A stretch of DNA of 64,000 nucleotides from NCBI GenBank assembly GCA_035502095.1, contig DATJUX010000028.1, forward strand, positions 91,187 to 155,186. Direction: 5' to 3'. Each line of letters begins with the position of its first letter. Position 1 is the first letter of the stretch. Made by a program: the position numbers and the translations under genes. Under the pieces are notes generated by a model, which saw only the letters and a program-made list of their open reading frames with translations, searched no databases and had not been told where the DNA came from. Of this stretch, positions 8,414 to 16,870 are shown one piece after another. The DNA comes from JAKANT01 sp035502095 (GTDB taxonomy: Bacteria; Pseudomonadota; Gammaproteobacteria; Burkholderiales; Burkholderiaceae_F).

Positions 8414-8474
8414 ATTCGCGTTGCAAACACGCGAGTGATCGCGGTCCACGCATCGCGTAACGGTTTCGTTGAAG

Positions 8475-8480
8475 TAGAAT
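8475..8480 (+). promoter_or_regulatory. Candidate -10 box for tRNA-Leu (and possibly nuo)
   Basis: TAGAAT followed by a GC-rich discriminator (CCGCGCC) ends 23 bases before the mature tRNA. The same TAGAAT box recurs upstream of scoA, dapA and several divergent genes in this window. No good -35 is visible. Confidence 0.45.
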
Positions 8481-8503
8481 CCGCGCCGTACTCCGTCGCG
8501 GTG

Positions 8504-8588
8504 GCCGACGTGGTGGAATTGGTAGACACACCATCTTGAGGGGGTGGCGGCGCAAGCCGTGTGAGTTCGAGTCTCACCGTCGGCACCA
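8504..8588 (+). tRNA. tRNA-Leu (anticodon GAG)
   Basis: An 85-base class II tRNA with encoded CCA. The acceptor stem pairs GCCGACG with CGTCGGC. The anticodon stem CCATC/GGTGG holds the loop TTGAGGG, giving anticodon GAG for CUC/CUU codons. A long variable arm is present, as in leucine tRNAs, and the T arm contains GTTCGAGTC. It lies 90 bases after secG and only 25 bases before the nuoA ATG, so transcripts entering the nuo operon from upstream must pass through it. Confidence 0.97.
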
Positions 8589-8613
8589 GGCACTGGCAGA
8601 CCGACCAGCGACC

Positions 8614-8979
8614 ATGAATCTCGAGACCTACGTTCCTGTCCTGCTCTTCATCATCGTCGGGTTGCTGGTCGGTGCGGGTCCGCTGATAGCAGGTGCGTTG
8701 CTGGGTCCGCGCAAGCCCGATCCTGAAAAGCTTTCGCCGTACGAATGCGGCTTCGAGGCCTTCGAGGATGCACGCATGCGCTTCGACGTACGTTATTACC
8801 TCGTGGCGATCCTGTTCATCCTGTTCGACCTCGAGATCGCGTTTCTCTTCCCATGGGCAGTCGTACTCGGCAATCTCGGCACGTGGAGCGTCGGTTTCTG
8901 GTCGATGATGATCTTCCTCGCCATCCTCACGGTTGGCTTTCTCTATGAATGGAAGAAGGGCGCGCTAAACTGGGAGTGA
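8614..8979 (+). CDS. nuoA: NADH-quinone oxidoreductase subunit A
   Basis: First gene of the 14-gene complex I operon. The 121-residue membrane protein has three transmembrane helices and the conserved loop motif PYECGFE with the redox-sensitive cysteine, followed by ARMRFDVRYYLVAILFILFDLE, the family signature. The start lies 25 bases past the 3' end of tRNA-Leu and I see no strong ribosome site in that gap. It sits at the joint between the membrane arm and the peripheral arm. Confidence 0.97.
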   Translation: MNLETYVPVLLFIIVGLLVGAGPLIAGALLGPRKPDPEKLSPYECGFEAFEDARMRFDVRYYLVAILFILFDLEIAFLFPWAVVLGNLGTWSVGFWSMMIFLAILTVGFLYEWKKGALNWE

Positions 8980-9015
8980 TATCTCCTCCAGTCGCGGTGC
9001 GTCGGGAACCGGGCA

Positions 9016-9492
9016 ATGAGCCTCGAGGGTGTCCTCAATGAAGGTTTCGTCACGACCAGTGTCGACAAGCTGATCAACTGGTCGAAGACGGGTTCCCTGT
9101 GGCCGGTTACGTTCGGCCTGGCGTGTTGCGCAATTGAAATGATGCACGCCGGTGCCTCGCGGTACGACCTCGACCGCTTCGGCATCATGTTCCGGCCGAG
9201 TCCGCGCCAGTCGGACCTGATGATCGTCGCCGGAACGCTCTGCAACAAGATGGCACCTGCGTTGCGCAAGGTGTACGACCAGATGGCCGAACCGCGCTGG
9301 GTCGTGTCGATGGGGTCCTGCGCGAACGGCGGCGGCTACTACCACTACTCGTATTCGGTCGTGCGTGGCTGCGATCGCATCGTTCCCGTCGACGTGTACG
9401 TACCGGGCTGTCCGCCGACCGCCGAGGCGCTGATTTACGGCTTGATCCAGTTGCAGAACAAGATTCGCCGCACCAATACGATCGCCCGTTGA
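9016..9492 (+). CDS. nuoB: NADH-quinone oxidoreductase subunit B
   Basis: Carries the terminal [4Fe-4S] cluster N2 that passes electrons to quinone. The four ligands are all present: adjacent Cys37-Cys38 (GLACCAIEMM), Cys102 (SMGSCANGG) and Cys132 (VPGCPPTAEA). Length is 158 residues, standard for betaproteobacteria. It is preceded by nuoA with a 36-base gap. Confidence 0.98.
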   Translation: MSLEGVLNEGFVTTSVDKLINWSKTGSLWPVTFGLACCAIEMMHAGASRYDLDRFGIMFRPSPRQSDLMIVAGTLCNKMAPALRKVYDQMAEPRWVVSMGSCANGGGYYHYSYSVVRGCDRIVPVDVYVPGCPPTAEALIYGLIQLQNKIRRTNTIAR

Positions 9493-9518
9493 GACGCGCG
9501 GCCAGCGCCCTGCCAGAG

Positions 9519-10115
9519 ATGACCCGCGTCGAATCCCTGATTGCAGCTGTCAAGGCGACCTTCGGCCAGCGCGCGAAGTCGCTTGTCCTGGCTCTCGGCG
9601 AGGCGACGCTCGAAGTCGACGCTGCGGAGTACCTGGACGTGGCGCGGACCTTGCGCGACGAACCGGGCCTGCGCTTCGAGCAGTGCGTCGACTTGTCGGG
9701 GGTCGACTACGCGTCCTACGGCAATGGCGCGTGGGAAGGCAAGCGTTTCGCGTCGGTGCTGCATCTCCTGTCGGTCACTCATAACTGGCGCCTGCGCCTG
9801 CGGACGTACTGTCCCGATGACGACTTTCCGCGCGTCGCGTCGCTGATCGACGTGTGGCCCGCCGTCAACTGGTACGAGCGCGAGGCGTTCGATCTGTACG
9901 GCATCGTCTTCGAAGGCCATCCCGACCTGCGCCGCATCCTCACCGACTACGGCTTCGTCGGGCACCCCTTCCGCAAGGACTTTCCGGTTTCGGGGCACGT
10001 CGAGATGCGCTACGACCCGGAGCAGAAACGCGTCATCTACCAGCCGGTCACCATCGAGCCGCGCGAGGTCACGCCGCGTGTGATCCGCGAGGATGGATAC
10101 GGGCAGGGGCGGTAG
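9519..10115 (+). CDS. nuoC: NADH-quinone oxidoreductase subunit C
   Basis: Peripheral-arm subunit of complex I, here separate from NuoD (fused in E. coli). The 198-residue protein ends with the conserved YEREAFDLYGIVFEGHPDLRRIL segment and DYGFVGHPFRKDFP. I use the ATG giving MTRVESLIAAV; upstream in-frame TTG (9489) would overlap the nuoB stop. The 132-base gap after it is unusually long for this operon and full of hairpins. Confidence 0.95.
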   Translation: MTRVESLIAAVKATFGQRAKSLVLALGEATLEVDAAEYLDVARTLRDEPGLRFEQCVDLSGVDYASYGNGAWEGKRFASVLHLLSVTHNWRLRLRTYCPDDDFPRVASLIDVWPAVNWYEREAFDLYGIVFEGHPDLRRILTDYGFVGHPFRKDFPVSGHVEMRYDPEQKRVIYQPVTIEPREVTPRVIREDGYGQGR

Positions 10116-10164
10116 GGTGATATGAGTGACGTCGGGAGCCGCTTGAGAAATTTTGTCTCCGGCC

Positions 10165-10205
10165 GCGCGGCTTTGCCGCGCTTAACTTGCGCTGCGCGCA
10201 AGTTA
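10165..10205 (+). repeat. Two adjacent perfect hairpins in the nuoC-nuoD gap (REP-like)
   Basis: The first is GCGCGGC-TTT-GCCGCGC (10165-10181), a 7-bp stem with a 3-base loop. The second is TAACTTGCGC-TGC-GCGCAAGTTA (10183-10205), a 10-bp stem with a 3-base loop. They are one base apart and neither is followed by a T-run. The arrangement resembles an extragenic palindromic element. It could stabilise the nuoABC mRNA segment or cause partial termination, but function is not shown by sequence. Confidence 0.6.
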
Positions 10206-10215
10206 GCCTGCGACG

Positions 10216-10279
10216 AAATTCAAGGTGTAGTGGCGTAGAGCACGCTCATGGCGGAGATCAAGAACTACACCTTGAATTT
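10216..10279 (+). repeat. 16-bp perfect inverted repeat enclosing the nuoD start codon
   Basis: AAATTCAAGGTGTAGT at 10216-10231 is the exact reverse complement of 10264-10279, which lies inside nuoD codons 6-11. The 32-base loop between the arms holds the nuoD ATG (10248) and any ribosome site. A G-U and a C-G pair extend the stem outward. If it folds in mRNA, nuoD initiation sits in a closed loop. The upstream arm looks like an inverted copy of nuoD coding sequence. Confidence 0.8.
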
Positions 10280-11501
10280 TGGCCCGCAGCATCCTGCGGC
10301 GCACGGCGTTCTGCGACTCGTGCTCGAACTCGACGGGGAAGTGATCCAGCGCGCCGATCCCCATATCGGCCTGCTGCACCGGGCTACGGAGAAGCTTGCC
10401 GAGACGCGCACCTACATCCAGTCGGTGCCGTATATGGATCGCCTCGACTACGTGTCGATGATGTCGAACGAGCACGCCTATGTGATGGCGATCGAGAAAC
10501 TGCTGCAGATCGACGTCCCGGTGCGCGCGCAATACATCCGCGTCATGTTCGACGAGATCACGCGCATCCTCAACCACCTGCTCTGGATCGCGGGCCACGG
10601 GCTGGACGTCGGTGCGATGGCGATCTTCCTGTACGCCTTTCGCGAGCGCGAAGACCTGTTCGATATCTACGAGGCGGTCTCGGGTGCGCGCATGCATGCC
10701 GCGTACTACCGGCCCGGCGGCGTCTACCGCGACCTGCCCGACCGCATGCCGCAGTACGAGTCGTCGCAGTTCCGGGACCGCAAGGACCTCGAGCGTCTCA
10801 ACGAAACGCGGCAGGGGTCGGTGCTCGATTTCATCGAGGCGTTCACGCGCCGCTTTCCGAAGTACGTCGACGAATACGAAACCCTGCTCACCGACAACCG
10901 CATCTGGAAGCAGCGGCTGGTCGGGATCGGTGTCGTGGCGCCGGAACGCGCGCTGGCGCTCGGCTTTACCGGGCCGATGCTGCGCGGGTCCGGCGTCGAG
11001 TGGGATCTGCGCAAGAAGCAGCCCTACGAGGTGTACGACCGCATGGAGTTCGACGTGCCGGTGGGCCGCAACGGCGACAGCTACGACCGCTACCTGGTGC
11101 GCATGGAGGAGATGCGTCAGTCCAACCGCATCATCCAGCAGTGCGTCGCGTGGCTGCGCTCGAACCCCGGCCCCGTGATGCTCGACAACCACAAGGTGAC
11201 GCCGCCCGCGCGCGTCGAGATGAAGTCGAACATGGAAGAGCTGATTCATCACTTCAAGCTCTTCACCGAGGGCTTTCACGTGCCGCCGGGCGAAGCGTAT
11301 GCCGTGGTCGAGCATCCCAAGGGCGAGTTCGGGATCTACCTCGTATCCGACGGTGCCAACAAGCCTTACAGGATGAAGATCCGGGCGCCTGGGTTCCCGC
11401 ATCTGCAGGCGCTCGACGAGATGGCGCGCGGACACATGATCGCCGACGCGGTGGCGATCATCGGCACACAGGACATCGTTTTCGGGGACATCGACCGGTG
11501 A
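10248..11501 (+). CDS. nuoD: NADH-quinone oxidoreductase subunit D
   Basis: The 49-kDa-type subunit, related to the large subunit of NiFe hydrogenases, which forms the quinone-binding cavity with NuoB. The 417 residues show the typical NFGPQHPAAHGVLRL start with the quinone-contacting His, HIGLLHRATEKLAE, and the C-terminal HLQALDEMARGHMIADAVAIIGTQDIVFGDIDR. The ribosome site is weak and enclosed by a 16-bp inverted repeat. Its stop overlaps the nuoE GTG start (GTGA). Confidence 0.98.
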   Translation: MAEIKNYTLNFGPQHPAAHGVLRLVLELDGEVIQRADPHIGLLHRATEKLAETRTYIQSVPYMDRLDYVSMMSNEHAYVMAIEKLLQIDVPVRAQYIRVMFDEITRILNHLLWIAGHGLDVGAMAIFLYAFREREDLFDIYEAVSGARMHAAYYRPGGVYRDLPDRMPQYESSQFRDRKDLERLNETRQGSVLDFIEAFTRRFPKYVDEYETLLTDNRIWKQRLVGIGVVAPERALALGFTGPMLRGSGVEWDLRKKQPYEVYDRMEFDVPVGRNGDSYDRYLVRMEEMRQSNRIIQQCVAWLRSNPGPVMLDNHKVTPPARVEMKSNMEELIHHFKLFTEGFHVPPGEAYAVVEHPKGEFGIYLVSDGANKPYRMKIRAPGFPHLQALDEMARGHMIADAVAIIGTQDIVFGDIDR

Positions 11502-12007
11502 GCGCGCTTCCCCAGGCCAAACCTCTCCTGTCGGCCGCGGCGTACCGCGCCATCGACCGCGAGATCGCCAAATACCCGGCGGGCCAGAAGCAATCGGCCG
11601 TTCTCGCCGCTCTTGCGACCGCGCAACACGAGTTGGGTTGGATCTCGAGGGACGTGATGGAGGAAGTGGCCCGGTACCTCGAGATGCCTGCGATCGCCGT
11701 CTACGAAGTGGCGAGTTTCTACACGATGTACGACCTCGAGCCACCCGGCAAATGCAAGCTCACGATCTGCACGAACCTTCCATGTGCGCTTTCCGGTGGT
11801 GCGCGCGCGGCGGAGTACTTGAAACAGCGCCTCGGGGTCGGCTTCAACGAAACCACGCCGGATGGCCTCTTCGCGCTCAAGGAGGGGGAGTGCATGGGTG
11901 CCTGCGGCGATGCGCCGGTGCTGCTGGTCAACAACACGCGCATGGAGAGCTTCATGAGCAACGAGAAGCTCGACGCGCTGCTCGACGAATTGAAGCGGGC
12001 GGGTTGA
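11498..12007 (+). CDS. nuoE: NADH-quinone oxidoreductase subunit E
   Basis: The 24-kDa-type subunit of the NADH-oxidising module, with the off-pathway [2Fe-2S] cluster N1a. Ligands are in the standard spacing: Cys91 and Cys96 (CTNLPC) and Cys132 and Cys136 (CMGAC). The GTG start overlaps the nuoD stop by four bases and gives MSALPQAKPLLSA, 169 residues. It is followed by nuoF after 4 bases. Confidence 0.96.
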   Translation: MSALPQAKPLLSAAAYRAIDREIAKYPAGQKQSAVLAALATAQHELGWISRDVMEEVARYLEMPAIAVYEVASFYTMYDLEPPGKCKLTICTNLPCALSGGARAAEYLKQRLGVGFNETTPDGLFALKEGECMGACGDAPVLLVNNTRMESFMSNEKLDALLDELKRAG

Positions 12008-12011
12008 AGCC

Positions 12012-13316
12012 ATGAGCGCGCAGACCTGCTTCCACGGCCGGCACATCAAGCCGATGATCCTAGCCGACCTCGACGGCGCGAACTGGCGGTTGCGCGACTA
12101 CGAGAACCGCGGTGGCTACAAGGCGCTGCGCAAGATCCTGAGCGAGAAGATTGCGCCCGAAGCCGTCACTGCCGAGGTGAAGAAATCGGCGCTGCGCGGG
12201 CGCGGCGGCGCGGGTTTCCCGACCGGGCTGAAGTGGAGCTTCATGCCGCGCCAGTTTCCGGGCGCGAAGTACGTGGTGTGCAATTCGGACGAGGGCGAGC
12301 CGGGCACGTTCAAAGATCGCGACATCCTGCGCTACAACCCGCACATCGTGATCGAAGGCATGGCGATTGCCGCCTACGCGATGGGCAGCAAGGCCGGCTA
12401 CAACTACATACACGGCGAAATCTGGGATACGTACCTGCGCTTCCAGGAAGCGCTCGACGAGGCATACGCCGCCGGCTTGCTCGGACAAAAGATTATGGGC
12501 TCGGAGTTTTCATTCGACCTCCACGCCGTGCACGGCTACGGCGCCTACATCTGCGGCGAGGAGACGGCGCTGCTCGAGTCGATCGAAGGAAAAAAGGGCC
12601 AGCCGCGGTTCAAGCCGCCTTTCCCCGCGAGCTACGGCCTCTATGGCAAGCCGACGACCATCAACAACACCGAGACGTTCGCCGCGGTGCCGTTCATCAT
12701 CAACCACGGCGCGGACGCCTTCCTTCAGCTCGGCCGCCCCAACAACGGCGGCACCAAGATCTTCTCGGTCTCGGGTGACGTCGCCCGCCCGGGCAACTTC
12801 GAGATTCCGCTCGGCACGCCCTTCGCGACCTTGCTCGAACTGGCCGGCGGCATGCGCGACGGCAAGAAGATCAAGGCCGTGATCCCGGGCGGTTCGTCGA
12901 TGCCGGTGCTGCCGGGCGAAGTCATGATGGCCACCGACATGGACTACGACTCGATCGCCAGGGCCGGCTCGATGCTCGGTTCGGGCGCGGTGATCGTGAT
13001 GGACGAGACGCGGTGCATGGTCAAGTGCCTCGAGCGTCTCGCGTACTTCTACTTCGAGGAGAGCTGCGGCCAGTGCACGCCGTGCCGCGAAGGCACCGGC
13101 TGGCTCTACCGGATGGTGCATCGGATCGAGCACGGCCAGGGCCGCATGGAAGACCTCGACGTGCTCAATTCCGTCGCCGACAACATCATGGGCAGGACGA
13201 TCTGCGCGCTGGGCGACGCCGCGGCGTTGCCGGTCAAGTCGTTCGTCAAGCACTTTCGCGCCGAGTTCGAGCATCACGTGCATCACAAAGAATGTGTCGT
13301 CCCGGAATACGTCTGA
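12012..13316 (+). CDS. nuoF: NADH-quinone oxidoreductase subunit F
   Basis: The 51-kDa-type flavoprotein that oxidises NADH. The glycine-rich nucleotide site LRGRGGAGFPTGLKW is at residues 61-75, the FMN-binding GEPGTFKDR region follows, and the [4Fe-4S] N3 ligands are Cys352, Cys355, Cys358 (SCGQCTPCREG) and Cys398. At 434 residues it is of normal length. The gap after it (13317-13373) carries two short hairpins ahead of nuoG. Confidence 0.98.
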   Translation: MSAQTCFHGRHIKPMILADLDGANWRLRDYENRGGYKALRKILSEKIAPEAVTAEVKKSALRGRGGAGFPTGLKWSFMPRQFPGAKYVVCNSDEGEPGTFKDRDILRYNPHIVIEGMAIAAYAMGSKAGYNYIHGEIWDTYLRFQEALDEAYAAGLLGQKIMGSEFSFDLHAVHGYGAYICGEETALLESIEGKKGQPRFKPPFPASYGLYGKPTTINNTETFAAVPFIINHGADAFLQLGRPNNGGTKIFSVSGDVARPGNFEIPLGTPFATLLELAGGMRDGKKIKAVIPGGSSMPVLPGEVMMATDMDYDSIARAGSMLGSGAVIVMDETRCMVKCLERLAYFYFEESCGQCTPCREGTGWLYRMVHRIEHGQGRMEDLDVLNSVADNIMGRTICALGDAAALPVKSFVKHFRAEFEHHVHHKECVVPEYV

Positions 13317-13343
13317 GGCCAGGTCCTTCCCGCTGCTGCGGGC

Positions 13344-13373
13344 GAGGGGAATTCGTGAGTCGCAGAGCGACTG
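13344..13373 (+). promoter_or_regulatory. nuoG translation start region with a folded spacer
   Basis: A good ribosome site (GAGGGGA, 13344-13350) lies 23 bases from the nuoG ATG, too far for normal initiation. Between them sits a perfect 6-bp hairpin, AGTCGC-AGA-GCGACT (13358-13372). Folding it would reduce the effective spacing to 8 bases. A second hairpin, CCCGC-TGCT-GCGGG, is at 13329-13342. The proposed function is inference from geometry. Confidence 0.5.
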
Positions 13374-15695
13374 ATGGTTGAGATCGAAATCGACGGCCGC
13401 AAGGTCCAGGTGCCGGAAGGCAGCACGCTGATGGATGCGACGCGCAAGCTCGGCATCTACGTTCCGCACTTCTGCTATCACCGCAAGCTCTCGATCGCGG
13501 CCAACTGCCGCATGTGCCTGGTCGACGTCGAGAAGGCGCCGAAGCCGCTGCCCGCGTGTGCGACCCCGGCGACGCAGGGCATGATCGTGCACACCGACAA
13601 CGCCAAGGCGAAGCAGGCGCAGATGGGCGTGATGGAGTTCCTCCTCATCAACCATCCGCTCGACTGCCCGATCTGCGACCAGGGCGGCGAGTGCCAGCTG
13701 CAGGATCTCGCGGTGGGCTACGGCGGCTCGGCGTCGCGTTACCACGAGCCGAAGCGTGTCGTCTTCCACAAGAGCATCGGTCCGCTGGTCGCGGCCGAAG
13801 AAATGACCCGTTGCATCCACTGCACGCGCTGCGTGCGGTTCGGCCAGGAAATCGCCGGCATCATGGAACTGGGCATGGCGGGCCGGGGCGAACACTCCGA
13901 GATCCTCGCGTTCGTCGATCGCACCGTCGACTCCGAACTCTCCGGCAACATGATCGACCTGTGTCCGGTCGGCGCGTTGACGAGCAAGCCGTTTCGCTAT
14001 TCGGCGCGGACGTGGGAGCTGTCGCGCCGGCGCAGCATCAGTCCGCACGATGCACTGGGCAGCAACCTGGTCGTGCAGGTCATGAACCAGCGGGTCATGC
14101 GCGTCGTGCCGCTGGAAAACGAGGCGGTCAACGAGTGCTGGCTTTCCGACCGCGACCGGTTCTCCTACGAAGGCCTGTACGCGGCCGACCGGTTGCAACG
14201 GCCGATGCTCAAGCAGTCGGGCCAATGGGGCGAGGTTGACTGGAGCCAGGCGATCGAGTACGTGGCCGGGTCGCTGCGCAAGGTGAAGGACATCCATGGC
14301 GCGGCGCAGATTGGTGCGCTCGCGTCGCCCGGCAGCACGTTGGAGGAGTTGTTCCTGCTCGGCAGGTTGCTGCGCGGTCTCGGCAGCGAGAACGTCGATT
14401 TCCGCCTGCGCCAGACCGATTTCAGCAACGACGGCCGCCGCGCCGGTGCTCCATTCCTCGGCATGCCCGTGGCGGCGCTCAATGAGCTGGATCGACTGCT
14501 CATCGTCGGCTCTTTCCTGCGCAAGGATCAACCACTATTGGCGGCCCGCGTGCGTTCGGCGGCCAGGCATGGCAGCCAGGTCAGCGTCGTGCACTCCGTG
14601 GACGATGATCTGCTGCTGCCGATTGCCAACCGGCTCATCGTGGCTCCGAGTGCGTGGGCGAGGGCGCTCGCTGAAATTGGCGTTGCTGTCGCCGAAGCGA
14701 AGGGAATGCCCGCCCCGGTCGCCGGCGTTGCGGCCGGCGCGAGTGCCAAGCAAATCGCCGCGAGCCTGCTTGGCGGCAAGAAAAGAGCGATCCTGCTCGG
14801 CAACGCGGCCGTGGATCACCCGCGCGCGGCGCAGTTGCATGCCTGGGCGCAGTGGCTCGCCGCGCAGACCGGGGCGACCTTCGGCTTCCTCGGCGCGGCG
14901 GCGAACAGCGTCGGCGGGTACCTCGCCAGCGCGGTGCCGGGTCCAGGCGGATTGAACGCGCGCACGATGATCGAGCAGCCGCGCCGCGCGTATGTTCTCT
15001 GGAACCTCGAGCCCGAATACGACCACGCCAACCCGGCGGCCGCCATGCGTGCGCTGGCCGGTGCGGACACCGTGATCGCGTTCTCCTCCTTCCGCAACGG
15101 TGCGCTCGAGTACGCCGATGCAATCCTGCCGATCGCCCCGTTCACGGAGACGTCCGGCACGTTCGTCAACTGCGAGGCACGCGTGCAGGCCTTCAACGGC
15201 GTCGTGCAGCCGTACGGCGATTCGCGTCCCGGCTGGAAGGTCCTGCGCGTGCTCGCCAACGCGCTGGAACTGGGGGGCTTCGACTACGACTCGTCCGAGA
15301 GCATTCGTGCGCAGGCGATCCCGGGCGACGTGGCGCCCCGCTTGTCGAATCGGATCGACGTGCCACTCGAGGCTGGCGCGCCGGCAGGCGGGACCATCGA
15401 GCGGCTGGCCGACGTGTCGATCTACGCGGTCGATCCAATCGTGCGACGCTCGGAGCCGTTGCAGAAGACGCGCGACGCACGTCCGCCGAAGGCCTCGGCC
15501 AATGGCCGCACGCTGGCGAAACTGGGCCTGCGCGCCGGTGACAAGGCGCGCGTGCGCCAGGGCGATGGAAGCGCGTTGCTCGAGTGCATGCAGGACGATC
15601 GGCTCGCCGACGATGTCGTGCGCATTCCGGCGGGAGACGCATCGACGAGCACGCTCGGCGCGATGTTCGGGCCGGTGACGGTGGAGAAGGCGTGA
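13374..15695 (+). CDS. nuoG: NADH-quinone oxidoreductase subunit G
   Basis: The 75-kDa-type subunit carrying most of the iron-sulfur wire. Cluster ligands can be read directly: N1b Cys34, Cys45, Cys48, Cys62; N5 His94, Cys98, Cys101, Cys107; N4 Cys147, Cys150, Cys153, Cys197. The remainder is a molybdopterin-oxidoreductase-like domain without the extra N7 cysteine motif found in E. coli. Length is 773 residues. The stop overlaps the nuoH ATG. Confidence 0.97.
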   Translation: MVEIEIDGRKVQVPEGSTLMDATRKLGIYVPHFCYHRKLSIAANCRMCLVDVEKAPKPLPACATPATQGMIVHTDNAKAKQAQMGVMEFLLINHPLDCPICDQGGECQLQDLAVGYGGSASRYHEPKRVVFHKSIGPLVAAEEMTRCIHCTRCVRFGQEIAGIMELGMAGRGEHSEILAFVDRTVDSELSGNMIDLCPVGALTSKPFRYSARTWELSRRRSISPHDALGSNLVVQVMNQRVMRVVPLENEAVNECWLSDRDRFSYEGLYAADRLQRPMLKQSGQWGEVDWSQAIEYVAGSLRKVKDIHGAAQIGALASPGSTLEELFLLGRLLRGLGSENVDFRLRQTDFSNDGRRAGAPFLGMPVAALNELDRLLIVGSFLRKDQPLLAARVRSAARHGSQVSVVHSVDDDLLLPIANRLIVAPSAWARALAEIGVAVAEAKGMPAPVAGVAAGASAKQIAASLLGGKKRAILLGNAAVDHPRAAQLHAWAQWLAAQTGATFGFLGAAANSVGGYLASAVPGPGGLNARTMIEQPRRAYVLWNLEPEYDHANPAAAMRALAGADTVIAFSSFRNGALEYADAILPIAPFTETSGTFVNCEARVQAFNGVVQPYGDSRPGWKVLRVLANALELGGFDYDSSESIRAQAIPGDVAPRLSNRIDVPLEAGAPAGGTIERLADVSIYAVDPIVRRSEPLQKTRDARPPKASANGRTLAKLGLRAGDKARVRQGDGSALLECMQDDRLADDVVRIPAGDASTSTLGAMFGPVTVEKA

Positions 15696-16867
15696 TGGAT
15701 GCCATCACGGCGTTCGGCAGCGCGACGTTCGGCGCGGCGTGGCCGGCGCTGTGGGCGCTGGTGCGCATCGTCGTGATCGTCGTCCCGCTCCTCGTCGGCG
15801 TCGCGTATCTGACGCTGTGGGAGCGCAAGCTGATCGGATGGATGCACATCCGGCTGGGGCCGAACCGTGTCGGATATGCCGGACTGTTGCAGCCCTGGGC
15901 GGACGCGGTCAAGCTGATCTTCAAGGAAGTGATCGCGCCGTCGCAGTCCGACAAGCCGCTGTACTTCCTCGCGCCGACGCTCGTGATGATGCCGGCGCTC
16001 GCCGCATGGGCGGTGATTCCGTTCGGACCGGGCCTGGTGCTTGCGAACGTCAACGCCGGCCTGCTCTACGTGATGGCGGTCACGTCGGTCGGCGTGTACG
16101 GGGTGATCATCGCCGGCTGGGCATCGAACTCGAAGTACTCGTTCCTCGGTGCGCTGCGTGCGGCCGCGCAGATGGTGAGCTACGAACTCGCGATGGGTTT
16201 CGTCCTGGTGACGGTGCTCCTCGTCGCCGGCACGCTGAATCTCACCGACGTGGTGCTCGGCCAGACCCGGGGCCATTTCGCCCAGCGCGGATTGACGTTC
16301 CTGTCGTGGAACTGGCTCCCGCTGCTGCCATTGTTCGTGATCTACGTCATCTCCGGTGTCGCGGAGACCAACCGGCACCCGTTCGATGTCGTCGAAGGCG
16401 AGTCTGAAATCGTGGCCGGCCACATGGTCGAATACTCGGGCATGGGCTTCGCGGTGTTCTTCCTGGCGGAATACGCCAACATGATCCTGCTCTCGACGAC
16501 GGCGACGATCATGTTCCTCGGCGGCTGGAGTGCGCCGGTCGACCTCGAGCGCCTGCTCGGCATCGCGACACCGGCGTGGTTGCACCCGCTGGCGGACTGG
16601 TTCTGGCTGATCGCGAAGGTGTTCTTCGTCGTGTCCTGCTTCATCTGGTTCCGTGCTTCGTTTCCGCGCTACCGCTACGACCAGATCATGCGGCTCGGCT
16701 GGAAGGTATTCATCCCGCTCACGCTGCTCTGGCTCGTCGTCGTCGCGATCTGGATGCAGACGCCGTGGAACCTCTGGACACCGGCCGTGCAAGGCGGCCA
16801 GGCGACTGTGACGGCGCCGGACGTCGCGCGTACGCATTCCCGCAGTCCACCCAGGCAGGCGCTCTAG
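15695..16867 (+). CDS. nuoH: NADH-quinone oxidoreductase subunit H
   Basis: Membrane subunit at the base of the quinone channel, about eight transmembrane helices in 390 residues. Recognised by LTLWERKLIGWMHIRLGPNRVG near the N-terminus and the charged loop ETNRHPFDVVEGESEIVAG. The ATG overlaps the nuoG stop (TGATG). The C-terminal 25 residues are a polar tail beyond the conserved region. Confidence 0.98.
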   Translation: MDAITAFGSATFGAAWPALWALVRIVVIVVPLLVGVAYLTLWERKLIGWMHIRLGPNRVGYAGLLQPWADAVKLIFKEVIAPSQSDKPLYFLAPTLVMMPALAAWAVIPFGPGLVLANVNAGLLYVMAVTSVGVYGVIIAGWASNSKYSFLGALRAAAQMVSYELAMGFVLVTVLLVAGTLNLTDVVLGQTRGHFAQRGLTFLSWNWLPLLPLFVIYVISGVAETNRHPFDVVEGESEIVAGHMVEYSGMGFAVFFLAEYANMILLSTTATIMFLGGWSAPVDLERLLGIATPAWLHPLADWFWLIAKVFFVVSCFIWFRASFPRYRYDQIMRLGWKVFIPLTLLWLVVVAIWMQTPWNLWTPAVQGGQATVTAPDVARTHSRSPPRQAL

Positions 16868-16870
16868 CGT

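Noticed and set aside
12510..14531. Long antisense frame across nuoF and nuoG
   Set aside because: Same shadow effect; both sense genes have complete cofactor-binding motifs.
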